From the NCBI GenBank assembly GCA_022264855.1, contig JABYQU010000009.1:248001-312000 (forward strand): DNA of 64,000 nt. Reading direction: 5' to 3'. Below the pieces are notes generated by a model. That model did not search any database, was not told where the DNA came from, and saw only the letters and a list, made by a program, of their open reading frames with translations. A program made the translations under genes and the position numbers. The DNA is from Lenzites betulinus (lineage: Eukaryota; Basidiomycota; Agaricomycetes; Polyporales; Polyporaceae). Below are positions 1 through 10,751 of the stretch, in pieces; the stretch's first letter is position 1, and each line of letters begins with the position of its first letter.

Positions 1-106
1 AGCTCGCCATACAATACTGCATACAGAGTCTCGACCAGCACGAACAACACCCCGAATCCGACGAAACTTACAGCCCCGATCACGACGGCTGACCACCACC
101 ACGGGC

Positions 107-113
107 ATAAAAA
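107..113 (+). promoter_or_regulatory. TATA-like box upstream of small ORF
   Basis: An ATAAAAA stretch lies about 76 nt before the ATG at 189, with a pyrimidine-rich leader between. The spacing suits a fungal core promoter. This is inferred from sequence only. Confidence 0.35.
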
Positions 114-188
114 CCCAGCCTCCCCCTCGTCCCTCCTCACCTACTCTTTCTTCCCATCGTCCATCATCTCCTCGCACCCCACCCCACA

Positions 189-443
189 ATGCCTTTCCCC
201 ACCCTCCTGAAGTTCTCCTCCGGGCGCCGGTCGCCCTCCTCCCGCAAGCCCTCTCTCGACAAGAAGACGATCTCCAAGCCCCGCGCATACGTGTGGCCGG
301 AGTTCGTCCCGCCCGCCCCCGCCCCTGCACCGGCGCCCCGCGAGGAAGTGGACTACGCCCCGGCGTACGGCTACCAGTCGCTCGGGTGCGCGCTGCTCTC
401 GCTCGAGGACGCGCAGCGGCGCACGGTGCGCGCGCGTCTTTGA
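189..443 (+). CDS. Small hypothetical protein, 84 aa
   Basis: This single-exon ORF has a TATA-like box and a pyrimidine-rich leader upstream. The protein is basic and serine/proline-rich at its start (FSSGRRSPSSRKPS). A run of Ala-Pro repeats follows at about residues 40-50, then a short C-terminal stretch reading YGYQSLGCALLSLEDAQRRT. There is no signal peptide, membrane segment or recognised domain. Similar short Ser/Pro-rich ORFs are common in mushroom genomes, but I do not recognise a family. It could instead be the first exon of a longer gene, because exon-like repeats follow at 480-870. Confidence 0.45.
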   Translation: MPFPTLLKFSSGRRSPSSRKPSLDKKTISKPRAYVWPEFVPPAPAPAPAPREEVDYAPAYGYQSLGCALLSLEDAQRRTVRARL

Positions 444-479
444 GGCGTTCGTGCTAGTCGGGCGTCGCTGCTCTTCTTT

Positions 480-870
480 TCCCCAGATATTTGTTTAGGT
501 GCTGCAACGATATGCAAGACCCCCAGGCCCAGGACGACATGCCCCAGGACAACACGGCGTCGGCGAGATTGACGGAGGGCTTGGATCACCCGACGATGTC
601 AGCCTCCCCGGCAGTGCCAGGGAGTATCCTGTTCTCGTTCCCTCTGCTGCTCGCGTCTATATTCCCGTCAGTTCGCTGCTGCACCGTCCTTTCTTCCCCA
701 GGTCTCTGTTTAGGTACCTCCACGACTCTCAAGTTGGCAAGACGGCCTCCACGCAAGACCCCCGGACCCAGGACATAGGACATGGACTCGGCGCTGGCGA
801 GGTTGACGGAGGGCTTGGATCACCCGTTGATGTTAGCCTCCCCGGCAGTGCCAGGAAGTATCCCTTTTTT
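480..870 (+). repeat. Degenerate tandem duplication, about 240-bp unit
   Basis: Two copies (about 480-635 and 694-870) share a block beginning TTCCCCAG, then TGTTTAGGT, then a GACGGAGGGCTTGGATCACCC core and an AGCCTCCCCGGCAGTGCCAGG tail with few changes. Both copies encode the same short peptide in one frame (ARLTEGLDHP...ASPAVPGS), each followed by a GTATCC that could be a splice donor. Whether this is a duplicated exon or noncoding repeat cannot be decided from sequence. Confidence 0.6.
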
Positions 871-1607
871 CTCTTTGTGTCTGCCTCGCGCGCTCCGGTG
901 TCTCTCTGCGTCTCTCTTGTTCGCTCTGGTGTCGCTTTGCGTCTGTGTCTTGCGCTCTGGTTTCTCGTCTCCTATTTCTGAGTCTCGTGTCCCCGCCCCC
1001 GTGTCCCTGTCTTCGTGCCCTCGCGTCTCGGTGTTCTCATCTAGGTCCTCAACCACACACCACGCAAACACAGCATGTCCAGGTACGCTTCACTTTGCCC
1101 TCCCTACTCCGCACATCCTTGCTCACCACATCTACTCAAAGCGCTCCGTCACGACTGAGTCTACCGGACACGGTGGACGACGTCCTGGTGGTCAGCGCAG
1201 TGTAGGGGATGGCGCCCCCTCCCCTGCGCTCCTGCCCCAGTCGTCGTCCTCCGTCGGAGCGGGGGAGGGGCAGACGTGCCCTTTCCCTCGCACCGCGAGT
1301 CCGCGCAGTGAGTATGCCCTCTCCTATTTCTTTTTCTCGGGGTCACATTCACGCCGTAGTATCCCCTTTGCAGAGTTCGCCTCGGTGTTCGGTCTGGTTT
1401 CCCGCTTTCTTCCAGGTCCTGCCTCGGTGTTCAGTCTCGCCTTGCCTCGCTTCGTTTCCCCCTCGCTCTGGTCTCTTAGGTCTCCCTTCTCTCCTCTTTC
1501 TCTTCCATTTCCTTTCGTTCCGACTCGATTCCAGTCTTTCTTCTTTCTTTTCTTCCGGGAGAGGGGAGGGAGGAGGAGGGTGTGCGGCGAGCGGGGAAGC
1601 ATCGGCG

Positions 1608-1835
1608 GCCTAGGCCTGGGCCGCTCTTGCTTCTTTCCTCGCTGTACTTCCTCCTCCGAGCTCTCACACCTGTTTCATGACTCGTATGGGGGAGCATGGA
1701 GAGCCGGGGAGTGGGGGCGGTCTAGGCCTGGACCGTTCCTGCTCCTTGTCTCGCCATTCGCTCTCTCAGTGTTCGATTTCCGGGTGAGGATGGGGAGGTG
1801 TGGTGCAGAAGTGGTCTAGGCCTGGGCCGCTGCTG
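1608..1835 (+). repeat. Three dispersed copies of a TCTAGGCCTGGGCCG motif
   Basis: Near-identical 20-nt blocks around TCTAGGCCTGGGCCGCT occur at about 1608, 1718 and 1813, roughly 95-110 nt apart in pyrimidine-rich sequence. They look like remnants of a tandem repeat. No function is evident. Confidence 0.45.
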
Positions 1836-2938
1836 CATCCTCAACCCTTCATTTGCTACCCCGTTGTGTACTTTTCGCGAATTATTGTCAAATTAGAAGG
1901 GGACGTAGCGGTAACGGGCGCCTATTTCGAATGTTTGACTCTGGCACTAGGGCTGGATAGCAACTTTGCCAGAGTACCTGCAGTATTAACGGCGGGATTA
2001 TTCGTCTATTCATTCCTGTGCAATAGTTCCTGTCCTGGGTCGTCGCGGAAACCTCAGCGTCGCTCGTGCCAAGCAATCGACGACGAACGAACCGCTTTCC
2101 CCGCCAATCATCAAGTGCGACGGCCAGACTCGGGTCCGACATTCAAATTTCAGAAAGTACTCGGACTTCAGAATTTAAGTTTCAGATGCGAGACGTGTGC
2201 GCAGGGCTGCAGGACTTGGGTCAAGTCCCGACTCGGAAAACGTACTGTCCCTCGATGAAACACAAGCAGCCATTGGCCCGTTCTCCACACCCGCGGCACC
2301 CGGTCTCAAGTGTCAAGACACGACTGCCAAGACTTTACACGGCTATACAGACGGTAGTGTGCACATCGTCAGGCTGCCAGTGAGCCTGAGCGAGCCCGGC
2401 CACGACTCGCGGGCGTCCACGTAGGCTTGTGCGCGCGAGCCAGCTGGTTTCTTTTTGATCGTCGAGGAGAAGCGACACGGCGGCGCCCGCCGCGGTTGTG
2501 TGCAATATGTAAGGATTGGGTAAGGAAGGCCCGCCGTTCGAGCCGTATCGGAGGAACGGTGTGCATTACCCATGCAACGGATGCAGCAATAAGCAAGCGC
2601 TGCTCACCATACACACCGTCGAGGCACTTGCTCTCGGAGACGTCGGTGGCCCCCGTGCATACGCGTGCCTATGCGCCGCCGAAGAATCGAAATCCAAAAA
2701 TACATTGCATAAAACCCTAGTGCGTACCATCAGCAGTGATGCTGTCTATGCCGAGATGAGGTGCAGACTCGCGTGCCCACGAATCCATCCCCACCGGCCG
2801 ATTAACCCGAATCTCTCCCAGCCAAAAGCTCATCATGATGGCGTGCCATTAACTGATCTACAAGGATATAAATACCAAACGTCATACAACCCCTGACTCC
2901 CGCTCTCATCTCAAGCGAATGAGAGATCATGCGGAAAT
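1836..2938. other. Intergenic, no gene seen
   Basis: No open frame here has gene-like composition or a recognisable domain. The last part (about 2870-2938) would be the 3' flank of the minus-strand CBM19-like gene. Confidence 0.5.
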
Positions 2939-4652
2939 CTACTGGACGGTGAAGCTAGTAGGAGAGCAGATGGGGCAATCAGCGGCGCGTCCTCCGGCAT
3001 CGGCGGCGTCTGATGACTTACTAGATCATGTCGTCGAGCGAGCCGTGCTGGGCGACGGCCACCAGCGCCGGCTGGTGGTTCGCCGCGGAGTTGATCGTCG
3101 CCATGCGGTACGCCCCCGCGGGGAGGCCGGTGACCTCCACGCTGAGCACGCCGTTCTGCGCGGGCGCGTTCAGGCCCTTGAAGAACACGAAGCCGTTCGG
3201 GTCCGTGGGCGTCGTCTGCTTGAGGCTCGTGAGCTTCTCGACGACGATGTGCGAGTGGCCCTGGATGTCGCCCGCCGCGTTCACGACCTGCGGCGCGGCG
3301 AAGTAGTTCGTCGCCGCGTTCACGAAGTGGCCCGTCTCGAGGTGGTTGATCGCGAGCTGCACGGTGAAGTTCTTGTTCGCGGGGATGGTGTCGAGGTTGG
3401 CCGGCTTCACGAACTTGGCGGACGGCATGTTCGTCTTCGCCGCGATCACGCCCATGGGCGCCGGGTTGCACGAGCCGCCGATGACCTGCTTGCCGTTGGT
3501 AATAGGCAGGTTCGAAACCGTGTCGCAGAAGTTGATGAAGTTGTTCGACGAGACCAGAGACGGCACCTGACCCGCTTCCTGACTGAAAGGACGGTGAGTG
3601 GTGTTCGTGGGGCTAAAGAAAGACATTGCTTACACTTCCTGGCCGTCTTGGGTGAAGCCATCAGCCACCAAATCGCCCAGCAATGTGAGAGACGTCTGGG
3701 GGTTTTCGGAGGCGTTGTTCCCAGCAGCACCTCCACTGTTGCTAACAGAGTTGTCGCTCGCAGCAGCGCTTGTGCTAGCAGCCTGTTCGCGGAAGGTTAA
3801 TACTGTACATGAGAGGCTGAACAATCTACTCACACTAGCTGCGCTGGAAGATGCGGAAGCCACCGCGCTGGAGGAGGCTGATCCCTCAGTGTTGCCCTTG
3901 TTCCCTGAGCTTTGGCTGGGCTTAGCAGCCGCGGACGCCTTAGCAGGAGCAGATGACTTGGCAGGAGCAGCCGACTTGGCGGGAGCAGCGGATTTGGCGG
4001 GAGCAGCTGGCTTCGCAGGCTTAGCAGGAGTAACAGGCTTCGCGGGCGTAGCAGGCTTCGCGGGAGTAACAGGCTTCGCAGGGGTAACAGGCTTCGCAGG
4101 AGTGACGGGCTTCGCGGGAGCAGCTGGCTTAGCGGGCTTAGCTGGCTTAGCGAAAGCAGCCGGCCCATGGTCGTCGCGTGCTTGAACGGTACTGGCACCT
4201 GTAGCAGCGATGCGCGCGTCGCGGTCGGCGGCGGTGGTGCAAGTGATGCTCGTTCCTGGGGAGTTGACCAAGGGCAGCGCAGCGCAACTAGATCAGAGAG
4301 AAGGTGTCAATCACATTTGTCCACCGGTCTCATGGGGATCATTTCGAGACGTACATGAGGCCGCCCCCGCAGGGCTGGAGCACGAACTGGCCGTTGACGC
4401 ACTGTGCGAACTCGCCATTGACACATGCGTTCTCTCCCGCCGTGCACGGGGAAGTTGCAGTCAACGACGCGAACTGTTGGCTGTAATACAGTTCGACATT
4501 AGCTTGAGTCGGAACGGCTGCCTTGAAAAAGCTTACTTCTGGGCAACAGCGGTCTGTCCATTCTTGAGGGTAAACTCTGCGCGCGAAATGTACCTTGGCC
4601 TCGCGGAGGCAGCAAGGGCCAAGGAGAGCGCAACAAAGATGGAGTACTGCAT
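2939..4652 (-). CDS. Secreted CBM19-like protein with Ala-Lys-Pro linker and conserved C-terminal domain
   Basis: Six exons join cleanly: 4652-4537, 4480-4355, 4287-3834, 3782-3634, 3582-3022 and 2954-2939, giving 473 aa. Residues 1-19 (MQYSIFVALSLALAASARP) form a signal peptide. A cysteine-rich module follows, with the CTAGENACVNGEFAQC and LQPCGGG signature of CBM19-like (chitin-binding type) domains in mushroom proteins. A low-complexity linker of repeated AKP/TPAKP units spans about residues 118-190, then comes an Ala/Ser-rich stretch. The last 180 residues (SNNFINFCDT...GSLDDMIYFTVQ) are a conserved Agaricomycete extracellular domain whose database name, ribosomal protein S17, is in my view a misannotation. 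The final exon is only 16 nt; without it a stop occurs in frame and the conserved YFTV ending is lost. The likely role is in the cell wall or secreted; its substrate is unknown. Confidence 0.88.
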
Positions 4653-4814
4653 GACGAAAGGAGAGAAATGTGTAATGGAAGAACTGAACGGATGGGACGC
4701 CGGGTCCTTCGTGAATCAAACAGAAAACAGGCGATACCTGACCGCGGCGAAGAAAGGCGAACGAATGACCAGGGGGGAGGGCTGGGTGAGGGTCGAAGAA
4801 AGGGCAGACTCGTC

Positions 4815-4821
4815 TTAAATA
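4815..4821 (-). promoter_or_regulatory. TATA-like box for the CBM19-like gene
   Basis: TATTTAA on the minus strand, about 165 nt upstream of the ATG at 4652, is the best core-promoter candidate for the secreted protein gene. Confidence 0.4.
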
Positions 4822-4822
4822 G

Positions 4823-6224
4823 GCCACTTGGGAAATCAACATCCCGACAATGACACAACCTGTGCCTACGGAGGTCCGGGTGCGTGGACTCTGATCTGCT
4901 GTGCCAGGTGGCGGTCGCCGCCGTAGACAACAGGGCAGGATGCCAACAGTTAGCCGGCGGCGGGCGCCCACGGCCTGATATCTGTGCGTTCTGAATCTAT
5001 GGGAACAACATAGTCACCCGGACGCTACACCGCCTCGCACCATCTGCAAGTTGTACGGTGTAGTCCCGAGCAACCGTATGTAACGTTGTAACCGCCGCGA
5101 CGCACCGTTAGTGAAGCTTTAGGCAACGCTCTGAGGCGAAGTATCCCCAAACAAGAAGCACCTACCCCAGAAGTGATCGAGAACGATTATTTCAACGAGT
5201 TTTGCGTACTCTCACGTACCTGACTTGGGGCGGTGAGTGACAGACCGCAGGGGTGGCCTATCCCCGCATTTGCACTTGTTCAGGGCGGCTGTTTAGGTGA
5301 CATCAGCCCTAAAGTCCAATCCATCCGATTCTGTGGTTGGCTATGTTGCAACCACAGGCGGTATGAGAAGATACGGAGGAATGGATGTCAGCTTTCGTTC
5401 GTGGACGGTCGCACACCGGATTGGACATTCGTCCGCCCGCCAAGTCGTAACACTCCCGCCCGTAAAGAGCGGCGCTGTTTGCCAATACTGCAATGGTTTC
5501 ATCACTACGACTACGCGACACAGCCAATCCGCCAAGGAGGCTGTCTTGTGCAGGACACCGCATGGGGAATCACTGTCATTCACCCAATGGAAATGGGATT
5601 CGTCGACTCTTGCAGGAGTGGCCATAGCAGCGGATGGGACCTTTGTTAGGCCATAAGATGCAGTTGGGGATGAAAGCAGCTGTTGAAGATGAGGATCAGA
5701 GTTATTGAGATGGAGGCTGCGTAAAGCTAGTCCTATAGGAGATACTGAAAAGTTCGGATTGTTAGGTGGCCGGTGAGCGCTACGGAGAAATCCGACGGTG
5801 TGGGCGCTACGCTTTGCAGTGTACTTCAGGTCCCTCAAGCTACAGTTGGACATAACATACGAAGTGCGGAGACAGACCTTCTGATCATGACATTTTGGCT
5901 GCACTATATCTGGATGGGCTCCGGAGCGGCCAACGCTAATATTGTTACGCTTTACTCCACCAGGATGGCCCTGTCCTGTGCTTGCGCGCTGATGACGACA
6001 TCCGAGTCTGCCTCGACCGTCTCATCAATTATAATACTCAGTACCGTAGCAGTTATCCTTGATCACTCCGGGATTGCCATTCCGTGCACTTTCAGCAAGA
6101 GCTCTCTTACTTAGTAGGTCTCTTATTGGACCTACCCTGCTAGTACTTGCGTCGCCTTCTCAGCAAGGCGTAGTCCGAGGGCCTTGATCATTCAAAATCA
6201 CGTTTTATCTGAAGCCGAAACATT
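4823..6224. other. Intergenic between divergent genes
   Basis: This is the shared upstream region of the minus-strand CBM19-like gene and plus-strand THI6. Open frames near 5230-5900 exist on both strands but show no domain or convincing splice pattern. I looked for a TPP riboswitch in the THI6 leader and did not see the conserved CTGAGA and GGATAA-type elements. Confidence 0.45.
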
Positions 6225-8404
6225 ATGTCTGTCAAACCTACAGTCGACTACTCCGTCTATCTCGTGACGGGTAGGGAGCTGCTCCCGCAAGGCAAAGTGA
6301 GCATCCTTATATTGACAAATGACGATCATACACCAGCGTCGTGTTCACATGCATCCGACTCGTCCATCTAGGATTATCTTCAATCTTTAGAAGAGGTAGC
6401 TACACTCACATCGCTCCCCATGGGCTGCTCATCATCATGGGGTCCTCGTAGTCTATCCAAGGGGGCGTGACGCTCGTTCAGATACGCGAGAAGAATGCCG
6501 ACACAGGAGAGGTACGTGGCTACGATTGTTTGCTATGAACTTTTCGTTCAATCAAACGCTGATTGCCCGCTCAGTTCCTCCGTATTGCCCAGGATTCCAA
6601 ATCTATATGCCGCAAATACAACGTTCCGATCCTTATCAACGATCGCATAGACATCGCACTTGCTATAGGTGCCGATGGCGTTCACATTGGCCAGACGGAC
6701 ATGCCTGTGGAGGTCGCCCGTAGGCTGCTTCCACAGAACGCAATTATCGGCATGACATGCAACACACTTGAGCATGTCAAGAAAGCGGTCGAGGACGGCG
6801 TGGACTATGTCGGCTTAGGGCCAGTATGGGCTACTCAAACAAAAAAGGTAGTACATCCGGTCGTCGGCGTTCGGGGTATCGGAGAACTATTGGATGCACT
6901 CGACGGCAGTAACGTGAAGGCCGTTGCTATAGGTAGGTCTCAACCATATGGTAGCCTCGCCCAAGTGAGCCGTCGGTTCTGACAGACGCAACATAGCTGG
7001 TATCAAGTCAACCAACGTCCTGCACTGTCTTCATGGATCTCTTTCCCCCGCTGGACGACCATTGGACGGTGTAGCCGTTGTCAGCGACATTGTGGCGTCT
7101 ACCGACCCACTCAACGCCGCCAAACGAATTGCGACAATCGTGCAAGCATTCAAGTCGGCTTCGGTTCCGACGTTCTCTCTTTCCGTGTCTTCGTATTCCC
7201 CGGATATTGTCAAGAAGCAAGTGGGCGAGCTCCTCTCCGCGGTGAAGACTTTCTCCCCATTGGCTCATCAGGTATGCAGTTTCAGGACGTCCGTTTTTTG
7301 GTCCGACGGATCACAACCAATGTGTCACACCATCCCGGCAGATCACCAATAACGTGGTCACCACTCAATCTGCCAATGCCACGCTTGCCCTGGGTGCCTC
7401 CCCCATCATGGCTACAGCGCCGGAGGAGATGCCTGATCTCAGCACCGCCGCAGGCGCGCTTCTCGTGAACTTCGGCACCATTCAAAACCTCGACGGCATG
7501 CTCGCGGCGGGCGAGTCATGTTTCCAACCTCGTGCATGACAGTTCGGAGATGCTGATGCGCACCCCCTTGCTCCCACCGCATAGGTTACCACTACAACCA
7601 GCGGCGCAAACCGGTGGTCTTCGACCCCGTTGGTGTGGGCGCGACCGCATATCGTCGGACGTCGGCCGCTGCGCTGCTGAACGCATGGCAACCAACCGTG
7701 ATTAAGGGAAACGCGGCAGAGCTGGGGGCACTCGCTAACTCAACTGAAGTGCGCTCCCATTCGGCGAATTCGGACATGCACAGCAAAGTTAACCTTCGCA
7801 CCCGGACTGACAGGTGCAGGCAAAAGGCGTGGACAGCGTCGGCACGGGGTTCGCTGACCCTGCGGCCTTCGTGCGCAACCTCGCACGGAAAGAGCGTACG
7901 TGCATAGCCCACCGTCGCCGCGGGAACTCCTGCGTTCAATTTGAGTTCGATTTTGACTGGGATCTAGGAGCTATAATCGTCCTGACTGGCGTCGTGGACT
8001 ACGTCTCTGACGGGACTACCGTTGTCCGTCTGTCGAACGGCCATCCACTCCTGGGAGAGATCACTGGCTCTGGTTGCATGGTCGGCACAGCCGTTACGGT
8101 CTTCTGCGGCGGCGCAAGCATGGCCGCAGCGGCGAAGCGCAGTGATGCTTCGCCTGAAGACGCAAAGCTTGTGCGCGGCGACATGCTCGTTGCTGCAATT
8201 GGAGGGTAAGATGGCGGTCTGACTCAACGTTTGTTTCCTTCTGAACGCGCCCGCAGCGTATTGGCCGTCACCATCGCGTCGGAGCTCGCGGCCGTCAGGT
8301 CTGACGTCAAGGGAAGCGGGACGTTCCTGCCTGCCTTCATCGATGAGCTGGGTGCCTTGACTCCCGAGAAGATCGCAACGTATGCGCAGGTCGAAGTGCT
8401 GTGA
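6225..8404 (+). CDS. THI6: Bifunctional thiamine biosynthesis protein: TMP synthase / hydroxyethylthiazole kinase
   Basis: Ten exons: 6225-6296, 6372-6395, 6452-6511, 6575-6932, 6997-7271, 7342-7510, 7585-7748, 7814-7895, 7968-8205 and 8257-8404, giving 529 aa. The N-terminal half is thiamine-phosphate synthase, which joins the pyrimidine and thiazole phosphates: it shows [42 protein letters not shown] and [12 protein letters not shown]. The C-terminal half is a ThiM-type thiazole kinase ([37 protein letters not shown]). This fused order is the usual fungal THI6 arrangement, at about the usual length. Exon 2 is only 24 nt. Intron 6 (7511-7584) uses a GC donor (GCGAGT) in place of GT; no GT site keeps the frame. 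The gene ends 147 nt from the convergent PhyH gene. Confidence 0.95.
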
Positions 8405-8551
8405 AGTTCTCAGGGTGCTGCGAAGTATAGAATGTGATCTATTCTGCTTGTAATCGTACACCTACTTGACTGTTGTACTTGAATATAGATCTCCTTCCGA
8501 TTTGGTTCGCTCGTACATGTGCAATCATCCTGGCCTCCAGAAAACACAGAC

Positions 8552-10050
8552 TCAAGCCCCGACTGAGACTACAGTGGGATTCGGCGTGTCAAGAATATGC
8601 GGGAACGGCGTCTCGGGCGTCGGCTGCAGCCAATTCTTCGCGTCGTACTCCGCGTGCGGGGGCGACTCGATCATGTGGAAAGTGTAAGCGAAACGGGTGT
8701 TCGGGCTCGTGTTGCGCTCTGACTTGTGCAAGACGCTTCCGTGGATGATCACGAGGTCCCCTGTGCGCGACCGCAGTGAGCCCAATCTCTAGCGAATTCT
8801 GGATCGCTCGAGTCGGACGTACCCGGCATGCAGGCCTCGAGAATGTACTTCCCTTCAGGGTTCTTCGGAGCCTCCTCAGGAGGGATCAGTGGTTCAAACC
8901 CGGTTCCACCGCTCGGCAGACGCACGAAGCGCTTGGTTATGGGTGCGGTGAGATGTGAGCCTGGGAGGAATGAGAGCGCTCCGTTCTCAGGTGTACACTT
9001 CTCCAGCGGTATCCAGAATCCAACCGCCGAAGGTGGGTTAGTATACTGAGACGGCATGAGTCTGAGTGGTCATGCATCAATGGATACCGATATGCCATTG
9101 GACGTACCAAAAAGGTTCTGTCAGTCGCAGTATATGTCAACGGTAGCATCGCCACGAGTCAAGGATACAATGCTTACGAGTCGTTGTGCTCGGGAACTAC
9201 GACACATATGTACATCAGTACAAGACATGGATGTTGGAGTTCCGAAGAGCGCCCACCTTCTCCGCCTATGTGCGGCTGCTTACAGATCACCATCGACTGC
9301 AGAGCTGCCATATCGACTTAAGCACTATATCCTGTAGCCATGCGACATTCTCAACGTACCAACAGGATCATGATGGTATTGTAGGTCCTTCACCACCGAC
9401 TTCATCTTGGCGTTCTCGAGAGTTACCGTCCGGAAGACGGCGTCCTGCTCATGGAGGCCTGGATAATCAATCGTGAACGTGACCAGTCGATTAGAGGCAG
9501 CGGAGAGGGGGTATACATACCATGCCCAATCTTGTTCACCGCCCTTTGCTTGGGCCTGTTCAGCTTCCCATCCTTATCCACGGCGTCCTCTTCCAAGAAG
9601 AAGCGGATCTTGTCGCCAGACGTCAAGAAGTACTCGTCGCCCACATGGTTATCGTCACCCGTCGTGAATTTAGTCTGTTTGCCATAAGCGTAGTAGAGAG
9701 TCAGCGTGCGCCTCTTGACTTAAGATGCCGAAGAACGCGCTGTTGATGAATGCGTACCAAGGGGTGTTCCTCAATGCTGAAGTTATCCAACAGCTGCTTG
9801 GAACGGGTCAGGAGGGCCTCTACTTCGTCCGGCTCGAGGAAGTTGGGCAGTCGGAGGTATCTGACATAGCACGAATCGCTAAGAAGGCGTATCTCGGGCA
9901 CTGAACAAGGTTCTCGCCTACCCGTCCGATCGAAACTACGAACGCGTCAGCATCGAGTTTGGCAGCTACAGAGATTGATGGGTAAACGCAATAATCTCTT
10001 ACCTGGTCGACCTGCTCTTTGGTAAGGTACTCGAGCTTTCCTTGGGTCAT
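8552..10050 (-). CDS. Phytanoyl-CoA dioxygenase (PhyH) family protein
   Basis: Ten exons: 10050-10003, 9935-9922, 9860-9758, 9674-9521, 9458-9360, 9304-9257, 9196-9178, 9117-9108, 9045-8823 and 8760-8552, giving 308 aa. The family uses Fe(II) and 2-oxoglutarate to hydroxylate lipid-like or other substrates. Visible landmarks are FRSDGYLRLPNFLEPDEVEA, the CKQPHIGGE stretch, the first iron-binding HND triad near residue 159, GFWIPLEKCTPENGALSFLP, and the distal histidine in DLVIIHGSVLHKSERN. It resembles the PHYHD1 subgroup; the substrate is unknown. Exons of 14, 19 and 10 nt encode the FRSDG start, the HND motif and the STFL that follows it, so simple gene finders would lose the active site. 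No peroxisomal targeting tail is evident (it ends VVSVGA). Confidence 0.92.
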
Positions 10051-10751
10051 GATGTGCTATGGAGTTGATGGCGATATATCTCCCCGTGAATGTCGAAGAA
10101 TGATAACTATACTGCTTATGTTGTGTTGCAGCGCGCGTCGTGCACAGACGTCAGTAACAATGATCAAATCTCGAGCAGCCAAGCCAAGTATCGAAGTCGG
10201 CGCGACACGGGAGGATGATAGTGACGGTGGCTATGCCTATCTACACTACTGCCACGCCAGCCAAGGCTCTCCCAGAAAGGAAGTCACGAACTTAGTTCGA
10301 GCTCTATATATTTAGCCCAGAGACTCATCCAGAGCGTCACCAGCTCTATGCTTTTCACAATCCACCCAGACGATAGCATGATGAGGGGGAGAGGACTTTG
10401 AACAAAGTTTTAATCATAGGTTGTTCGGTCAGCATGAGCGGCGGTAGTTCGATAAGTCGACATGATGACGGAGAGTCGGAAACATGAAACGTAAAAATGC
10501 TCACATGTCACATGGATGCGGAACGATACACCGCGAACCTGGCGACCTTGAAGCTTGATACCCTAGTCTAACTCTTGAATCCTGAGCAACGGATGTAAGA
10601 GAAACTTGCCAAACCGCAGATAGGAACTAGAGAAGCATTGGGTTGATTATCGTGCGTCGTTGATAATAACAATGGAACTGGCACAGCTCAACGAGAGCAT
10701 ATAATCGAATAACGAAGAATAACGATAGATGACAGCGTAACACAAAGCATA
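10051..10751. other. Intergenic, AT-richer, no gene seen
   Basis: This interval holds the promoter of the PhyH gene and the 3' flank of the Rap1-like gene. No coding frame or RNA gene was recognised. Confidence 0.5.

Noticed and set aside
782..1819. Open frame of 345 codons on the plus strand
   Set aside because: Composition is dominated by Ser/Phe/Arg/Leu from pyrimidine-rich DNA; no domain, and it overlaps tandem repeats.
6100..6224. TPP riboswitch in the THI6 leader
   Set aside because: Conserved aptamer sequence words were not found.
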